Source: an uncultured Lachnospiraceae bacterium
Lineage (GTDB): Bacteria > Bacillota > Clostridia > Lachnospirales > Lachnospiraceae
Length of the DNA stretch: 12,868 bases
Assembly (NCBI GenBank): GCA_900546495.1
Contig: URDN01000056.1
Span: 1 to 12,868 of the forward strand
Direction: 5' to 3'
Shown piece by piece: positions 1 to 6,810 of this stretch (positions are counted from its first letter, which is position 1; each line of letters begins with the position of its first letter). Under the pieces are notes generated by a model, which saw nothing but the letters and a program-made list of their open reading frames with translations, searched no databases and was not told the origin of the DNA. The position numbers were made by a program, and so were the translations under genes.

Positions 1-121
1 TTTTGCTGTTGGTGAGTTCGCGGAAGCGGTCGGAGATAGGCGGCGCAGCGAAGATAGGAAATCTGTCGTGCCTGCATTGGGATTTTTTCATCTTGTTCCT
101 TAAATGACAAACAAGAATTTA

Positions 122-150
122 TTGACAAGTTAACGGATTGTATATAAAAT
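122..150 (+). promoter_or_regulatory. Probable sigma-A promoter for ispE and the GntR gene
   Basis: A perfect -35 box TTGACA (122-127) is followed by a 17-base spacer and the -10 box TAAAAT (145-150, one mismatch to consensus). Transcription would begin near 157, about 100 bases before the ispE start, in very A/T-rich DNA. It is the only strong promoter-like sequence upstream of ispE, so it probably drives ispE and the GntR gene behind it. The box match is seen directly; promoter activity is inferred. Confidence 0.72.
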
Positions 151-170
151 AATACATAAGAATGTATACA
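139..170. promoter_or_regulatory. Candidate GntR-family operator cluster
   Basis: An 8-base perfect palindrome TGTATACA lies at 163-170. Inverted half sites sit just before it: TGTAT at 139-143 and ATACAT at 152-157, the latter being the reverse complement of ATGTAT at 162-167. GntR regulators of the FadR/FCD subfamily often bind short palindromes with a GT...AC core, and this one matches that form. It overlaps the -10 box and predicted start of the ispE promoter, where a bound repressor would block transcription. The regulator encoded at 1157-1831 is the natural candidate. Binding is inferred only. Confidence 0.4.
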
Positions 171-255
171 AAATACGAAAATTGTATCTTACAGCATCAA
201 AGAACGCTGAAGATTTCGTTTTCGTTATAGCATAGAGAGAAACGAGGAATGAGAA

Positions 256-1128
256 ATGGACGAGATAAGTTTAAAAGCACTTGCCAAGATCAATCTTGGA
301 CTGGATGTTTTGGGAAAACGGGAAGATGGTTATCACGAAGTGCGTATGGTCATGCAGACGATCCATCTGTATGACAGAGTAGAGATCAAGAAAACAAGAT
401 CTCCGTATATTCATGTGGAAACCAATCTGTATTATCTGCCGGTAAATGAGGATAATTTAGTATACCGTGCAGCAAAACTGATGAAAGATGAGTTTCAGAT
501 TAAAGAAGGTGTGAGGATCGTTCTTCAGAAATTCATTCCGGTAGCAGCTGGTCTTGCAGGCGGAAGTTCTGATGCAGCAGCAGTGCTGGTAGGAATGAAT
601 CGTATTTTTAATCTTGGTCTGAAACAGAATAAACTGATGGAACTTGGTCTGAAGATCGGTGCAGATGTTCCGTTTTGTATTATGCGTGGTACTGCGCTGG
701 CAGAGGGAATCGGTGAAAAACTGACTGCACTGCCGCCAATGCCGAAATGCCCGGTGCTGATCGCAAAACCGGCGATTTCTGTATCTACCAAAGCAGTTTA
801 TGAAGGTTTGAAATTATATGACGGCATGGAGCATCCGGATATTGATGGCGTGATCGATGGTATCCAGCAAAAAGACCTGAAAGAGGTTGCTTCCCATATG
901 GGAAATATTCTTGAAACTGTGACGATTCCAATGTATCCGGTGATTGAGGATATTAAGAAACTGATGTTGGAGAATGGTGCATTAAATGCCATGATGAGTG
1001 GAAGTGGTCCGACCGTATTTGGCCTATTCCCGAACGAGAAAGAGATCCGTCGGGCATACGAAGCATTGAAACAGTCCGGACTTGCAAAAAATGTATACAC
1101 ATCCGATATTCATAATAACAGAAGATAA
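256..1128 (+). CDS. ispE: 4-diphosphocytidyl-2-C-methyl-D-erythritol kinase
   Basis: This cytosolic enzyme phosphorylates 4-diphosphocytidyl-2-C-methylerythritol with ATP, the fourth step of the non-mevalonate (MEP) route to isoprenoid precursors. The 290 residues match the usual length of about 280-300. It has the GHMP kinase layout: an N-terminal AKINLGLDVLGKREDGYHEV segment (10-29) with the conserved Lys11 and His27; the glycine-rich ATP loop PVAAGLAGGSSDAAA at 95-109; GADVPF with the catalytic-type Asp137; and the C-terminal MSGSGPTVFGLF motif at 247-258. The ATG has a GAGGA site 7 bases upstream. No other MEP gene is in the window. The GntR gene follows after 28 bases, so the two are probably co-transcribed. 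Identification is firm on motifs and length. Confidence 0.96.
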   Translation: MDEISLKALAKINLGLDVLGKREDGYHEVRMVMQTIHLYDRVEIKKTRSPYIHVETNLYYLPVNEDNLVYRAAKLMKDEFQIKEGVRIVLQKFIPVAAGLAGGSSDAAAVLVGMNRIFNLGLKQNKLMELGLKIGADVPFCIMRGTALAEGIGEKLTALPPMPKCPVLIAKPAISVSTKAVYEGLKLYDGMEHPDIDGVIDGIQQKDLKEVASHMGNILETVTIPMYPVIEDIKKLMLENGALNAMMSGSGPTVFGLFPNEKEIRRAYEALKQSGLAKNVYTSDIHNNRR

Positions 1129-1156
1129 GCGACGAAGAAGAGGGGGGGAATAAAAA

Positions 1157-1831
1157 ATGACAGACAATTTGGAATTACAGATGGATGCATATCTGCCACT
1201 TCGTGATGTCGTTTTTCAGACATTGCGTGGTGCGATCCTGAAAGGTGATCTGAAACCGGGGGAGCGTCTGATGGAGTTACAACTTGCATCTAAGCTTGGC
1301 GTAAGCCGTACACCGATCCGTGAGGCAATCCGTATGTTAGAGCAGGAAGGACTTGCTGTTACTATTCCTAGAAAAGGTGCGGAAGTTGCAAAAATGACAG
1401 AAAAAGACATGGAAGATGTATTACAGATCCGTCTTTCTCTGGAAGCACTGGCAGTACGCCTGTCCTGTGAAAATATTACACCGGCAGCTTTACAGGAACT
1501 GAAAGTTGCTATGGAGGATTTTGAAGAAAAAACAAAATCCAGTCAGTTTGTAGAGATGGCAAAGGCGGATGTGAAATTCCATGAGATTCTTTACAAAGCA
1601 TCCAACAATCCGAAGCTGCAGCAGCTTTTGAGTAATTTGCGTGAGCAGATGTATCGTTACCGTGTGGAATATCTGAAAGACGATGGTATTTATCCGCGTC
1701 TGATCGAGGAGCATCAGAAAATGTATGATGCACTGAAAGCGAAAGATCAGGAACTGGCAGTTTCTTATGTGGAGAAGCATCTGCACAATCAGGCAGAGGC
1801 AGTGAAAAAGATTATTCGTGAGCAGGAATAG
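1157..1831 (+). CDS. GntR-family transcriptional regulator, FadR/FCD type
   Basis: A 224-residue DNA-binding regulator. Residues about 12-78 form the GntR winged helix-turn-helix, with the typical stretches ILKGDLKPGERL (27-38) and LGVSRTPIREAIRMLEQEGL (47-66). Residues about 85-220 form an all-helical FCD ligand domain. This keeps the usual metal-binding set: Asp138 and His142 (DVKFHE), His186 in EEH, and His208. FCD regulators generally sense small carboxylates or sugar acids; the ligand here cannot be told from sequence. It starts 28 bases after ispE behind a run of seven G (1142-1148) that serves as the ribosome binding site with 8-base spacing. It is followed by an intrinsic terminator, so it closes the ispE transcript. 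A GT...AC palindrome at the ispE promoter suggests autoregulation. Confidence 0.93.
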   Translation: MTDNLELQMDAYLPLRDVVFQTLRGAILKGDLKPGERLMELQLASKLGVSRTPIREAIRMLEQEGLAVTIPRKGAEVAKMTEKDMEDVLQIRLSLEALAVRLSCENITPAALQELKVAMEDFEEKTKSSQFVEMAKADVKFHEILYKASNNPKLQQLLSNLREQMYRYRVEYLKDDGIYPRLIEEHQKMYDALKAKDQELAVSYVEKHLHNQAEAVKKIIREQE

Positions 1832-1873
1832 AAGGCAAATTCAGAGAATAGAACAGAAAAAAATGCACAGACT

Positions 1874-1905
1874 AGAGAGTAGGTTGATACCTGCTCTCTT
1901 TTTTT
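1874..1905 (+). terminator. Intrinsic terminator after the GntR gene
   Basis: A stem pairs 1874-1884 (AGAGAGTAGGT) with 1889-1899 (ACCTGCTCTCT). It has 11 pairs including one G-T wobble and a TGAT tetraloop, and a run of seven T (1899-1905) follows. This is a textbook rho-independent terminator ending the ispE-GntR transcript. It stands only 27 bases before the proposed gerAA start codon. Confidence 0.9.
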
Positions 1906-1919
1906 AGGCAGATATACAT

Positions 1920-1935
1920 GGAGGAGAAAAAATTG
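1920..1935 (+). promoter_or_regulatory. Ribosome binding site that sets a TTG start for gerAA
   Basis: GGAGGAG at 1920-1926 is a near-perfect Shine-Dalgarno site, 6 bases before an in-frame TTG at 1933. The upstream in-frame ATG at 1918 overlaps this site and has no ribosome binding site of its own, so the TTG is the likelier start. Confidence 0.65.
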
Positions 1936-3477
1936 GAAAATGAAAATCAGTTAGAAGATAAAGAAGTCTCCAAAGATATAGAACAGAATATTGTCTGGTG
2001 GAAGCAACGTTTTTCGAATTGTGCAGATATCAAAATGCGGGAGATGTATCTGGGAAAACAGATGGATGTGAAAGCATTTTTGAGTTACATCGAGATCACC
2101 GGCGGAAAGGATATGCTGCAGGAATCCGCGCTTGGAAAAATGTTGTCTGAGTTGAAGGAAATGCCATCGGAAGAACTGGGCAGTACTTTAGAAAAAAATG
2201 CCCTTGGTATGTCGGATGCGACACCGTTTTCTAACTTATTGGATGCTGCCAACGGAATGTTGACAGGGGATTCGATTCTTTTTGTGGATGGATTTAATCA
2301 GGCGTTGAAGATTCCGGACAAGGGCTATCCGGGGATGTCTCTGCAGGAGACAGAATCGGAAAAAGCATTGCGGGGAAGCAATGAAGGGTTTGGTACATCG
2401 ATCAAGCAGAATACGGCATTGGTTCGAAAACGTTTGCGGTCGGTGGATTTGAAAGTGACTGAGTGCAAATGCGGAAGGCAGAGTAATACGAATGTTGATA
2501 TTCTGTACATGGAAAATATCACCAGATATGCGGTGGTGGAGGAAATGCAGGAACGTTTGCGGCAGTTTGAAATTGACGGCGTTCAGGACAGCGGAGTGAT
2601 CGAACAGTTGACAGAAAACCAGTGGTTTTCGCCATTTCCACAGTTTCAGACAACCCGCAGACCGGATCGGGCAGTAATGGCATTATTGGAAGGACGGGCA
2701 GTCTTATTGTCGGATCATTCTCCGGAGGCATTGATTTTTCCCACAGATTACAATTCTTTTATCAAAACAACAGATGATTACTATACCCGTTGGGAAATTG
2801 CCACTTTCACCCGGTCATTGCGCTATGTAGCATCGGTGTTGTCTATGATCCTGCCGGGATTGTATCTTGCAATGACAAATTTTCATACACAGCTGCTGCC
2901 GACCAAATTGCTGCTTTCTTTTGCGGCAGCACGGCAGGGTGTCCCGTTTCCGGGGGTGGTGGAGCTTCTGTTGATGGAGCTGTCCTTTGAACTTTTGCGG
3001 GAGGCGGGAGTACGTCTGCCGGGAGCCATGGGAAATACCATAGGAATCGTGGGCGGACTGATCATCGGACAGGCGGCGGTGGATGCGAATATCGTCAGTC
3101 CCATGGTGGTGATTGTCGTAGCATTTACGGCATTGTGCTCCTTTGCAATTCCGAATGAAGATTTTGCCACGGCTTTCCGATTGTTAAAATTTGCTTTTAT
3201 CGGTCTGGCAGCGGCACTTGGATTTTACGGATTTTTACTGGGAATTTTAGTGCTGCTCATTCATTTGGCACAGCTGGAGAGTTTTGGTGTTCCGTATCTG
3301 ATGCCGGTTGTTGGGGCGGAACTCAGCGAATATAAGGATGAGCAGGATACATTGATGCGACCGCCTCTGTGGTCATTGCACAGACGTCCGATCTATGCAA
3401 AAAGAAATAACCGTATTCGCCTGAGAATCAAAAGGCAAGGAAAGAATAGGGACAGGCATACCGATAGAAAAAAATAA
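1933..3477 (+). CDS. gerAA: Spore germination receptor subunit A (GerAA/GerA family)
   Basis: Subunit A of a nutrient germinant receptor in the inner spore membrane. It works with GerAB and GerAC to sense nutrients and trigger ion and dipicolinate release. Numbering from the alternative ATG at 1918 (519 residues; 514 from TTG): the N-terminal cytoplasmic part holds the family segment EKALRGSNEGFGTSIKQNTA (148-167), followed by a PFPQFQTTRRPD stretch (239-250), a variant of the usual ERPD. A membrane part at about 295-460 has several hydrophobic helices and the conserved PFPGVVELLLMELSFELLRE (343-362), plus a GNTIGIVGGLIIGQAAV-type segment. The tail is very basic. Start chosen by GGAGGAG spacing. 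gerAB follows only after a 232-base gap filled by a folded repeat, unusual inside a ger operon. The receptor's nutrient is unknown. Confidence 0.93.
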   Translation: MENENQLEDKEVSKDIEQNIVWWKQRFSNCADIKMREMYLGKQMDVKAFLSYIEITGGKDMLQESALGKMLSELKEMPSEELGSTLEKNALGMSDATPFSNLLDAANGMLTGDSILFVDGFNQALKIPDKGYPGMSLQETESEKALRGSNEGFGTSIKQNTALVRKRLRSVDLKVTECKCGRQSNTNVDILYMENITRYAVVEEMQERLRQFEIDGVQDSGVIEQLTENQWFSPFPQFQTTRRPDRAVMALLEGRAVLLSDHSPEALIFPTDYNSFIKTTDDYYTRWEIATFTRSLRYVASVLSMILPGLYLAMTNFHTQLLPTKLLLSFAAARQGVPFPGVVELLLMELSFELLREAGVRLPGAMGNTIGIVGGLIIGQAAVDANIVSPMVVIVVAFTALCSFAIPNEDFATAFRLLKFAFIGLAAALGFYGFLLGILVLLIHLAQLESFGVPYLMPVVGAELSEYKDEQDTLMRPPLWSLHRRPIYAKRNNRIRLRIKRQGKNRDRHTDRKK

Positions 3478-3505
3478 GAATTGGTCTTTGTGTAAAAGGT
3501 CAATT

Positions 3506-3627
3506 TGAACGCAGAATAAGCATTCCCCCGCTTAAAGTGCGTAGAGCACTAAGCGGTGGGTAAGGGGGATGCTTATGTCAGTGGGAGTTAAAAGCTCCCA
3601 CTGACAGGTCGCAAAGCGACTGCGTTC
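3506..3627. repeat. Cloverleaf-forming intergenic repeat with terminal inverted repeats
   Basis: The ends are exact inverted repeats, GAACGCAG (3507-3514) and CTGCGTTC (3620-3627). Inside are three hairpins. The first pairs ATAAGCATTCCCCC (3516-3529) with GGGGGATGCTTAT (3564-3576, one bulge) and continues as CGCTT/AAGCG and AGTGC/GCACT around loop GTAGA. The second is a perfect 12-base stem, 3576-3587 with 3595-3606. The third is GTCGC-AAA-GCGAC (3608-3620). Together they form a four-way junction. The first 52 bases recur at 12817-12868 with one mismatch, in the same orientation and also just after a stop codon. It may be a non-autonomous (MITE-like) element or a dispersed RNA structure. No gene fits inside. 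Confidence 0.85.
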
Positions 3628-3641
3628 GTGAGCAAGTAGCG

Positions 3642-3666
3642 AAAGCGGATTGCGAATATCCGCTTT
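3642..3666. repeat. Perfect 9-base hairpin before gerAB
   Basis: AAAGCGGAT (3642-3650) pairs exactly with ATCCGCTTT (3658-3666) around a 7-base loop. No T-run follows, so it is not a classical terminator. It lies 15 bases downstream of the cloverleaf element and 44 bases before the gerAB start, and may be part of the same insertion or protect the 5' end of a processed gerAB message. Confidence 0.7.
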
Positions 3667-3709
3667 ACAAGCAGGTATAGAAGATATTAGAAGGGGATAG
3701 AAGAAAACA

Positions 3710-4825
3710 ATGCGGGATCGGATTATTTTTTCGAACAATCAACAGGTATCTGCCAGACAGATCAGTCGTGCACTTTTTCTGGAAATGCTTGGGATCAGTA
3801 CATTGTTGCTGCCGCCGGCACTGGCGCGTCTGTGCGGGACGGATGGTGTGTTTGCCATTTTATTTGGAGGTGTTTTGACATATCTGCTGTCTGTTGTATG
3901 GAATCGTTACAGTACAAATGTAAAACAAAACAATACAAGTGAACAATATCGCAATACAAAAGTATTGGAATGTGCAATAAAAATTGTTTATATCAGTGCT
4001 TTTCTGGGAATTGCCGCCTACGTGATGTATCTTCTGACAACCCTAATTGAAGAACAGCTGCTTGGAAAATCTTATGAAGCAATCATTGTCCTGACGCTGG
4101 CAGGTGCGGCATTTTGGGGACTGTGGAAAGGATTAGAGAGCAGACTTCGGGTGTATGAAATCTTATTTTGGCTTCTGGTGCTTCCGTTGATCTTTATCTT
4201 GCTGGCAGCTTGTAGTGGTGTGTGTACAGATTACTGGACACCGGTGGCAGACACTTTCTGGCAAAATTTTGGAAAAGGAACATTACTGTGTTTTGGGATA
4301 TTTTCACTGTCCCTGTTGGCGTTTCGCAGCAAAAGTCAGTGCAGCCATCCGGAACAGCTTTTGCGCGCAGCACGGCGGAGTCTGTGTGCGGTTGTGACGA
4401 TGAATGTAATCGTATATCTGATTTTGCTTGGCGTGTTTCAGGTGGGATTGTTAAGCCATCTGTCCTATCCGATTATTGATCTGATGGCGGTGGTCAAGCT
4501 GCCGGGAAACTTTCTGGAGCGGCAGGATGCGCTGATGATGGGAATCTGGTTTTTCTGCCTGTTTGCCCTGTTAAATTCGATGTTGTATTACGCATCGGCA
4601 CCCTTGGAAAAGCTGTTTAAAACAAAGGGCAGACCAAGGGCAACAGGAATCTGTAGTTTGGCAATGGCAGCAATGGCGCTATGCTTTTTGTATTCAACGG
4701 ATCGTGCGGAAAGAATGTTTCAGATCTGTGTATGGTTTGTTGTGCCCTTGCTGCTCATTCTGTCGATGGTGCAGGCAATCACGGCATGTCTGAAAGAGCG
4801 TATCAGACAGGAAGAAAAGGAGTAA
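3710..4825 (+). CDS. gerAB: Spore germination receptor subunit B (GerAB-type permease)
   Basis: Integral membrane subunit of the germinant receptor, of the spore permease branch of the APC transporter superfamily; the homologue in Bacillus is thought to hold the nutrient-binding site. The 371 residues match the family length of about 365. The chain is almost wholly hydrophobic, with about ten predicted membrane helices. These include one at roughly 20-42 (LGISTLLLPPALARLC), one near 155-170 (EILFWLLVLPLIFILLAAC), and a final one near 340-360 (FQICVWFVVPLLLILSMVQA), followed by a short charged tail. The N-terminal SARQISRALFLEMLGIST resembles the usual start of the family. An AAGGGG site at 3691-3696 is 13 bases upstream of the ATG, rather far. 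Six bases separate it from gerAC, so those two are translated together. Confidence 0.92.
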   Translation: MRDRIIFSNNQQVSARQISRALFLEMLGISTLLLPPALARLCGTDGVFAILFGGVLTYLLSVVWNRYSTNVKQNNTSEQYRNTKVLECAIKIVYISAFLGIAAYVMYLLTTLIEEQLLGKSYEAIIVLTLAGAAFWGLWKGLESRLRVYEILFWLLVLPLIFILLAACSGVCTDYWTPVADTFWQNFGKGTLLCFGIFSLSLLAFRSKSQCSHPEQLLRAARRSLCAVVTMNVIVYLILLGVFQVGLLSHLSYPIIDLMAVVKLPGNFLERQDALMMGIWFFCLFALLNSMLYYASAPLEKLFKTKGRPRATGICSLAMAAMALCFLYSTDRAERMFQICVWFVVPLLLILSMVQAITACLKERIRQEEKE

Positions 4826-4831
4826 AGGGGT

Positions 4832-5926
4832 ATGAAAAGTGAAAAGCGCTATCTCTTTTATGGAATTGGTATCGTGATGATCATTTGCTGGTTCATTTTT
4901 TTGACGGGATGTGGCGCAAATGAACTGGAAAATCATGCGTTTCCGTTGGCTCTTGGCGTGGAAAAAACATCAGAAGATGATCTGGAAATTTATATGGCGT
5001 ATCCGGATCTGCAGGATGAAAAGGCAGCGGAAAATGCGCTGTCTTCTGATATGTTCTGGAAAGGAAGCGGACAGGATCTGTTTCATGGAAAGGAACAGAT
5101 GTCAGCAAACAGCAATAAAAATGCGGACTTTAATCACCTCAAAGTGCTGATTCTGGATCAGGCAATTTTGGAAGATACGACCAAAACAGAACAATTGTTG
5201 CATTTTTTTCAGGAGGAGCAGGATGCGGCTTGGAATACCTATGTAATGGTGACGAAAGAACCACTGAAGGATATTTTTTCAGAAGATCTGAAACTGCCGG
5301 AGTCCCTTGGTATTTATCTGGAAGATTTGTTAGAGGAGTGGGAAGATGTGCGACAGGGAGCGCAGGTGACGGTTGGAGCGCTGATGAGTCAGTATTATAA
5401 CAGGAATGAAACGTTGTGTGTGCCGATGCTGGAGATTTCGGACGAAGAGGAAAAGCCACAGATTCGAGGATTTTATGTGTTGTTTGGATTGCAGCCAATG
5501 GGAGAACTGACGCTGCAGGAAGGAGAGCAGCTGATGTTGCTGCAAAATGAGAGAAAACGTTACGCCTTTACAATGCAGGACGGAACACGGTTCTCACTGG
5601 AACAGGTACAGACAGAACGTAAGATTACGGCGGAGGAGGATGAAGCGGGAAACAAATATCCGTTGCTGACGGTAATCGTTAGAGGGAATAGTACCGTGAG
5701 TGCGTTAAGTTGGAGTGAAGATCGGGAAAGCAGTAAGCAGCAGGGAAAAAAGGAGTTGGCAGATCAGCTGCTGACATTTCTGATCATGCAGCAAAAGAAA
5801 GCCGGCATGGATGTGGCAAACTCCTTTTTGCTTCTGGCAGGTCAGGAGCGTAGTCTGTGGGAACAATACCGGGAAGATCCGGCGCAGTATCTTTCGGATT
5901 TGAAAATCCGGCTTTTTGTGAAATAA
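4832..5926 (+). CDS. gerAC: Spore germination receptor subunit C (GerAC-type lipoprotein)
   Basis: The lipid-anchored subunit of the germinant receptor, on the outer face of the inner spore membrane and needed for receptor function. The 364-residue chain begins with a signal sequence (about 6-26) ending in the lipobox FLTGC, with Cys27 as the lipidated residue. The ENHAFPLALGVEKTSEDDLE region just after it corresponds to the GerAC N-terminal domain, where homologues read similarly. The middle and C-terminal parts are weakly conserved, as is normal for this subunit, and the length is close to the usual 370-400. Translation uses AAAGGAG (4816-4822), which overlaps the end of gerAB, with 9-base spacing. 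The assignment rests on lipobox, size, N-terminal resemblance and operon position. Confidence 0.9.
   Translation: MKSEKRYLFYGIGIVMIICWFIFLTGCGANELENHAFPLALGVEKTSEDDLEIYMAYPDLQDEKAAENALSSDMFWKGSGQDLFHGKEQMSANSNKNADFNHLKVLILDQAILEDTTKTEQLLHFFQEEQDAAWNTYVMVTKEPLKDIFSEDLKLPESLGIYLEDLLEEWEDVRQGAQVTVGALMSQYYNRNETLCVPMLEISDEEEKPQIRGFYVLFGLQPMGELTLQEGEQLMLLQNERKRYAFTMQDGTRFSLEQVQTERKITAEEDEAGNKYPLLTVIVRGNSTVSALSWSEDRESSKQQGKKELADQLLTFLIMQQKKAGMDVANSFLLLAGQERSLWEQYREDPAQYLSDLKIRLFVK
5895..5917 (+). terminator. Possible weak terminator within the end of gerAC
   Basis: CGGATT (5895-5900) pairs with AATCCG (5905-5910) around a TGAA tetraloop, and GCTTTTT follows. The stem is short (6 pairs) and lies inside the last codons of gerAC, but the T-run is placed as in an intrinsic terminator. 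No better terminator is visible between gerAC and spoIIR. Confidence 0.4.
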
Positions 5927-5984
5927 ATGTTTGTGGAATAAACCGGAAAAATATGGCAAGACTCTGAATATAGATCAGCTCATT

Positions 5985-6065
5985 GAGAATGTAACATAAT
6001 TCTGAAAAGAATATGTTTGCTTATATCGATTAGGATCATACAGCAAATTTCACAGGCAGTCGACT
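5985..6065. repeat. Diverged copy of the second intergenic repeat family
   Basis: This 81-base stretch aligns without gaps to 10277-10357. By hand I count about 58 identical positions, including an unbroken 18-base match ATTCTGAAAAGAATATGT (5999-6016). Most differences are transitions toward A/T. The outer hairpin of the other copy survives only partly here, with wobble pairs and one mismatch, and the inner hairpin is largely lost. It occupies the gap between gerAC and spoIIR and holds no gene. Confidence 0.7.
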
Positions 6066-6133
6066 CAGATTGTGTGAGGGATGAGATGATTATTATTTTA
6101 TAAAATATAGATAGAAAGAGAAGAGGAAGAACC

Positions 6134-6742
6134 ATGAAAAAGAGATTTATTGCGGTATGTCTGGCGGCAGCAGCCTGCATACTGCTTTCCACAACCATAC
6201 ACACAGCAATGCTGCAGCGGGAGATGTCACAGAAAGTATTGCGCTTCCATGTGCTGGCAAACAGCGACAGTCAGGCAGATCAGGCGTTAAAATATGCCGT
6301 CCGCGACCGTGTGGGAACCATGATGGCGGAAAAATTGCAAAATGTTGATTCGCTGGAGGAAAGTACCGATGTGGTGACGGAAAACCTGCAGGAAATTGAA
6401 ACCTGTGCAGCGAAAGTGATCGGTGAAAATGGTTATGATTATCCAGTACATGCGGCACTGGAAACCTGTGCATTTCCGGAGAAAAGTTATGGTGATTATA
6501 CCTTCCCATCCGGAACTTATGAAGCATTACGTGTTGTAATCGGTTCCGGAGAGGGACATAACTGGTGGTGTGTCATGTACCCAAATCTCTGCTTTGCAAA
6601 CAGCATGTATGAGGTAGATTCCGCCTCCGGGGAAAAAATGCGGGAAGTGCTGGAGCCGGAGGAGTATGCTGCAGTTCTGGAAAGCGGAAATTATAAGGTG
6701 CGTTTTAAAATGCTTGGATTTCTGAATCGTATGCTTGAATAA
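6134..6742 (+). CDS. spoIIR: Stage II sporulation protein R
   Basis: SpoIIR is the forespore-to-mother-cell signal of early sporulation. It is made in the forespore under sigma-F and exported to the intermembrane space, where it activates the membrane protease SpoIIGA to cleave pro-sigma-E. The 202-residue chain has a basic N terminus and a hydrophobic export segment (about 5-25). The family signature LRFHVLANSDS (36-46) is followed by a QALKYAVRDRV stretch, and GEGHNWWCVMYPNLCF lies at 139-154. The length is usual for clostridial SpoIIR. AAGAGGA lies just upstream of the ATG. The gene has its own 207-base upstream region, partly filled by a repeat, where I could not find a convincing sigma-F promoter. 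Adjacent germination genes give a sporulation context. Identification is firm. Confidence 0.95.
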   Translation: MKKRFIAVCLAAAACILLSTTIHTAMLQREMSQKVLRFHVLANSDSQADQALKYAVRDRVGTMMAEKLQNVDSLEESTDVVTENLQEIETCAAKVIGENGYDYPVHAALETCAFPEKSYGDYTFPSGTYEALRVVIGSGEGHNWWCVMYPNLCFANSMYEVDSASGEKMREVLEPEEYAAVLESGNYKVRFKMLGFLNRMLE

Positions 6743-6810
6743 TCAGGGAAAAACGATTACAATGTGGGGTAGCACAAAAAATGTGCATGATGTAAAGATG
6801 AGGATAAAGT

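Noticed and set aside
1..121. Tail of a cloverleaf-family repeat at the window start
   Set aside because: GTGAG and GAAGCGG-like words resemble sequence just after 3627, but the similarity is short and not collinear. No gene, repeat or other feature is supported here.
1832..1932. Sigma-G promoter for gerAA
   Set aside because: Only loose matches to the expected -35 and -10 boxes were found, and they overlap the terminator and the ribosome binding site, so no call is made.
3506..3627. tRNA or tRNA-like gene
   Set aside because: The overall fold is a cloverleaf, but arm lengths do not fit, there is no T-loop or D-loop consensus, and the near-identical second copy follows truA as a dispersed repeat.
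5139..5498. Long antisense reading frames opposite gerAC and other genes
   Set aside because: They mirror real coding sequence on the other strand, lack ribosome binding sites and have protein composition typical of shadow frames.
5916..5942. Imperfect 15-base tandem duplication across the gerAC stop codon
   Set aside because: TTGTGAAATAAA and TTGTGGAATAAA do repeat and give a second in-frame stop, but this is small and probably without effect.
5927..6133. Sigma-F promoter for spoIIR
   Set aside because: Expected from established biology, but no stretch matched both boxes with correct spacing.
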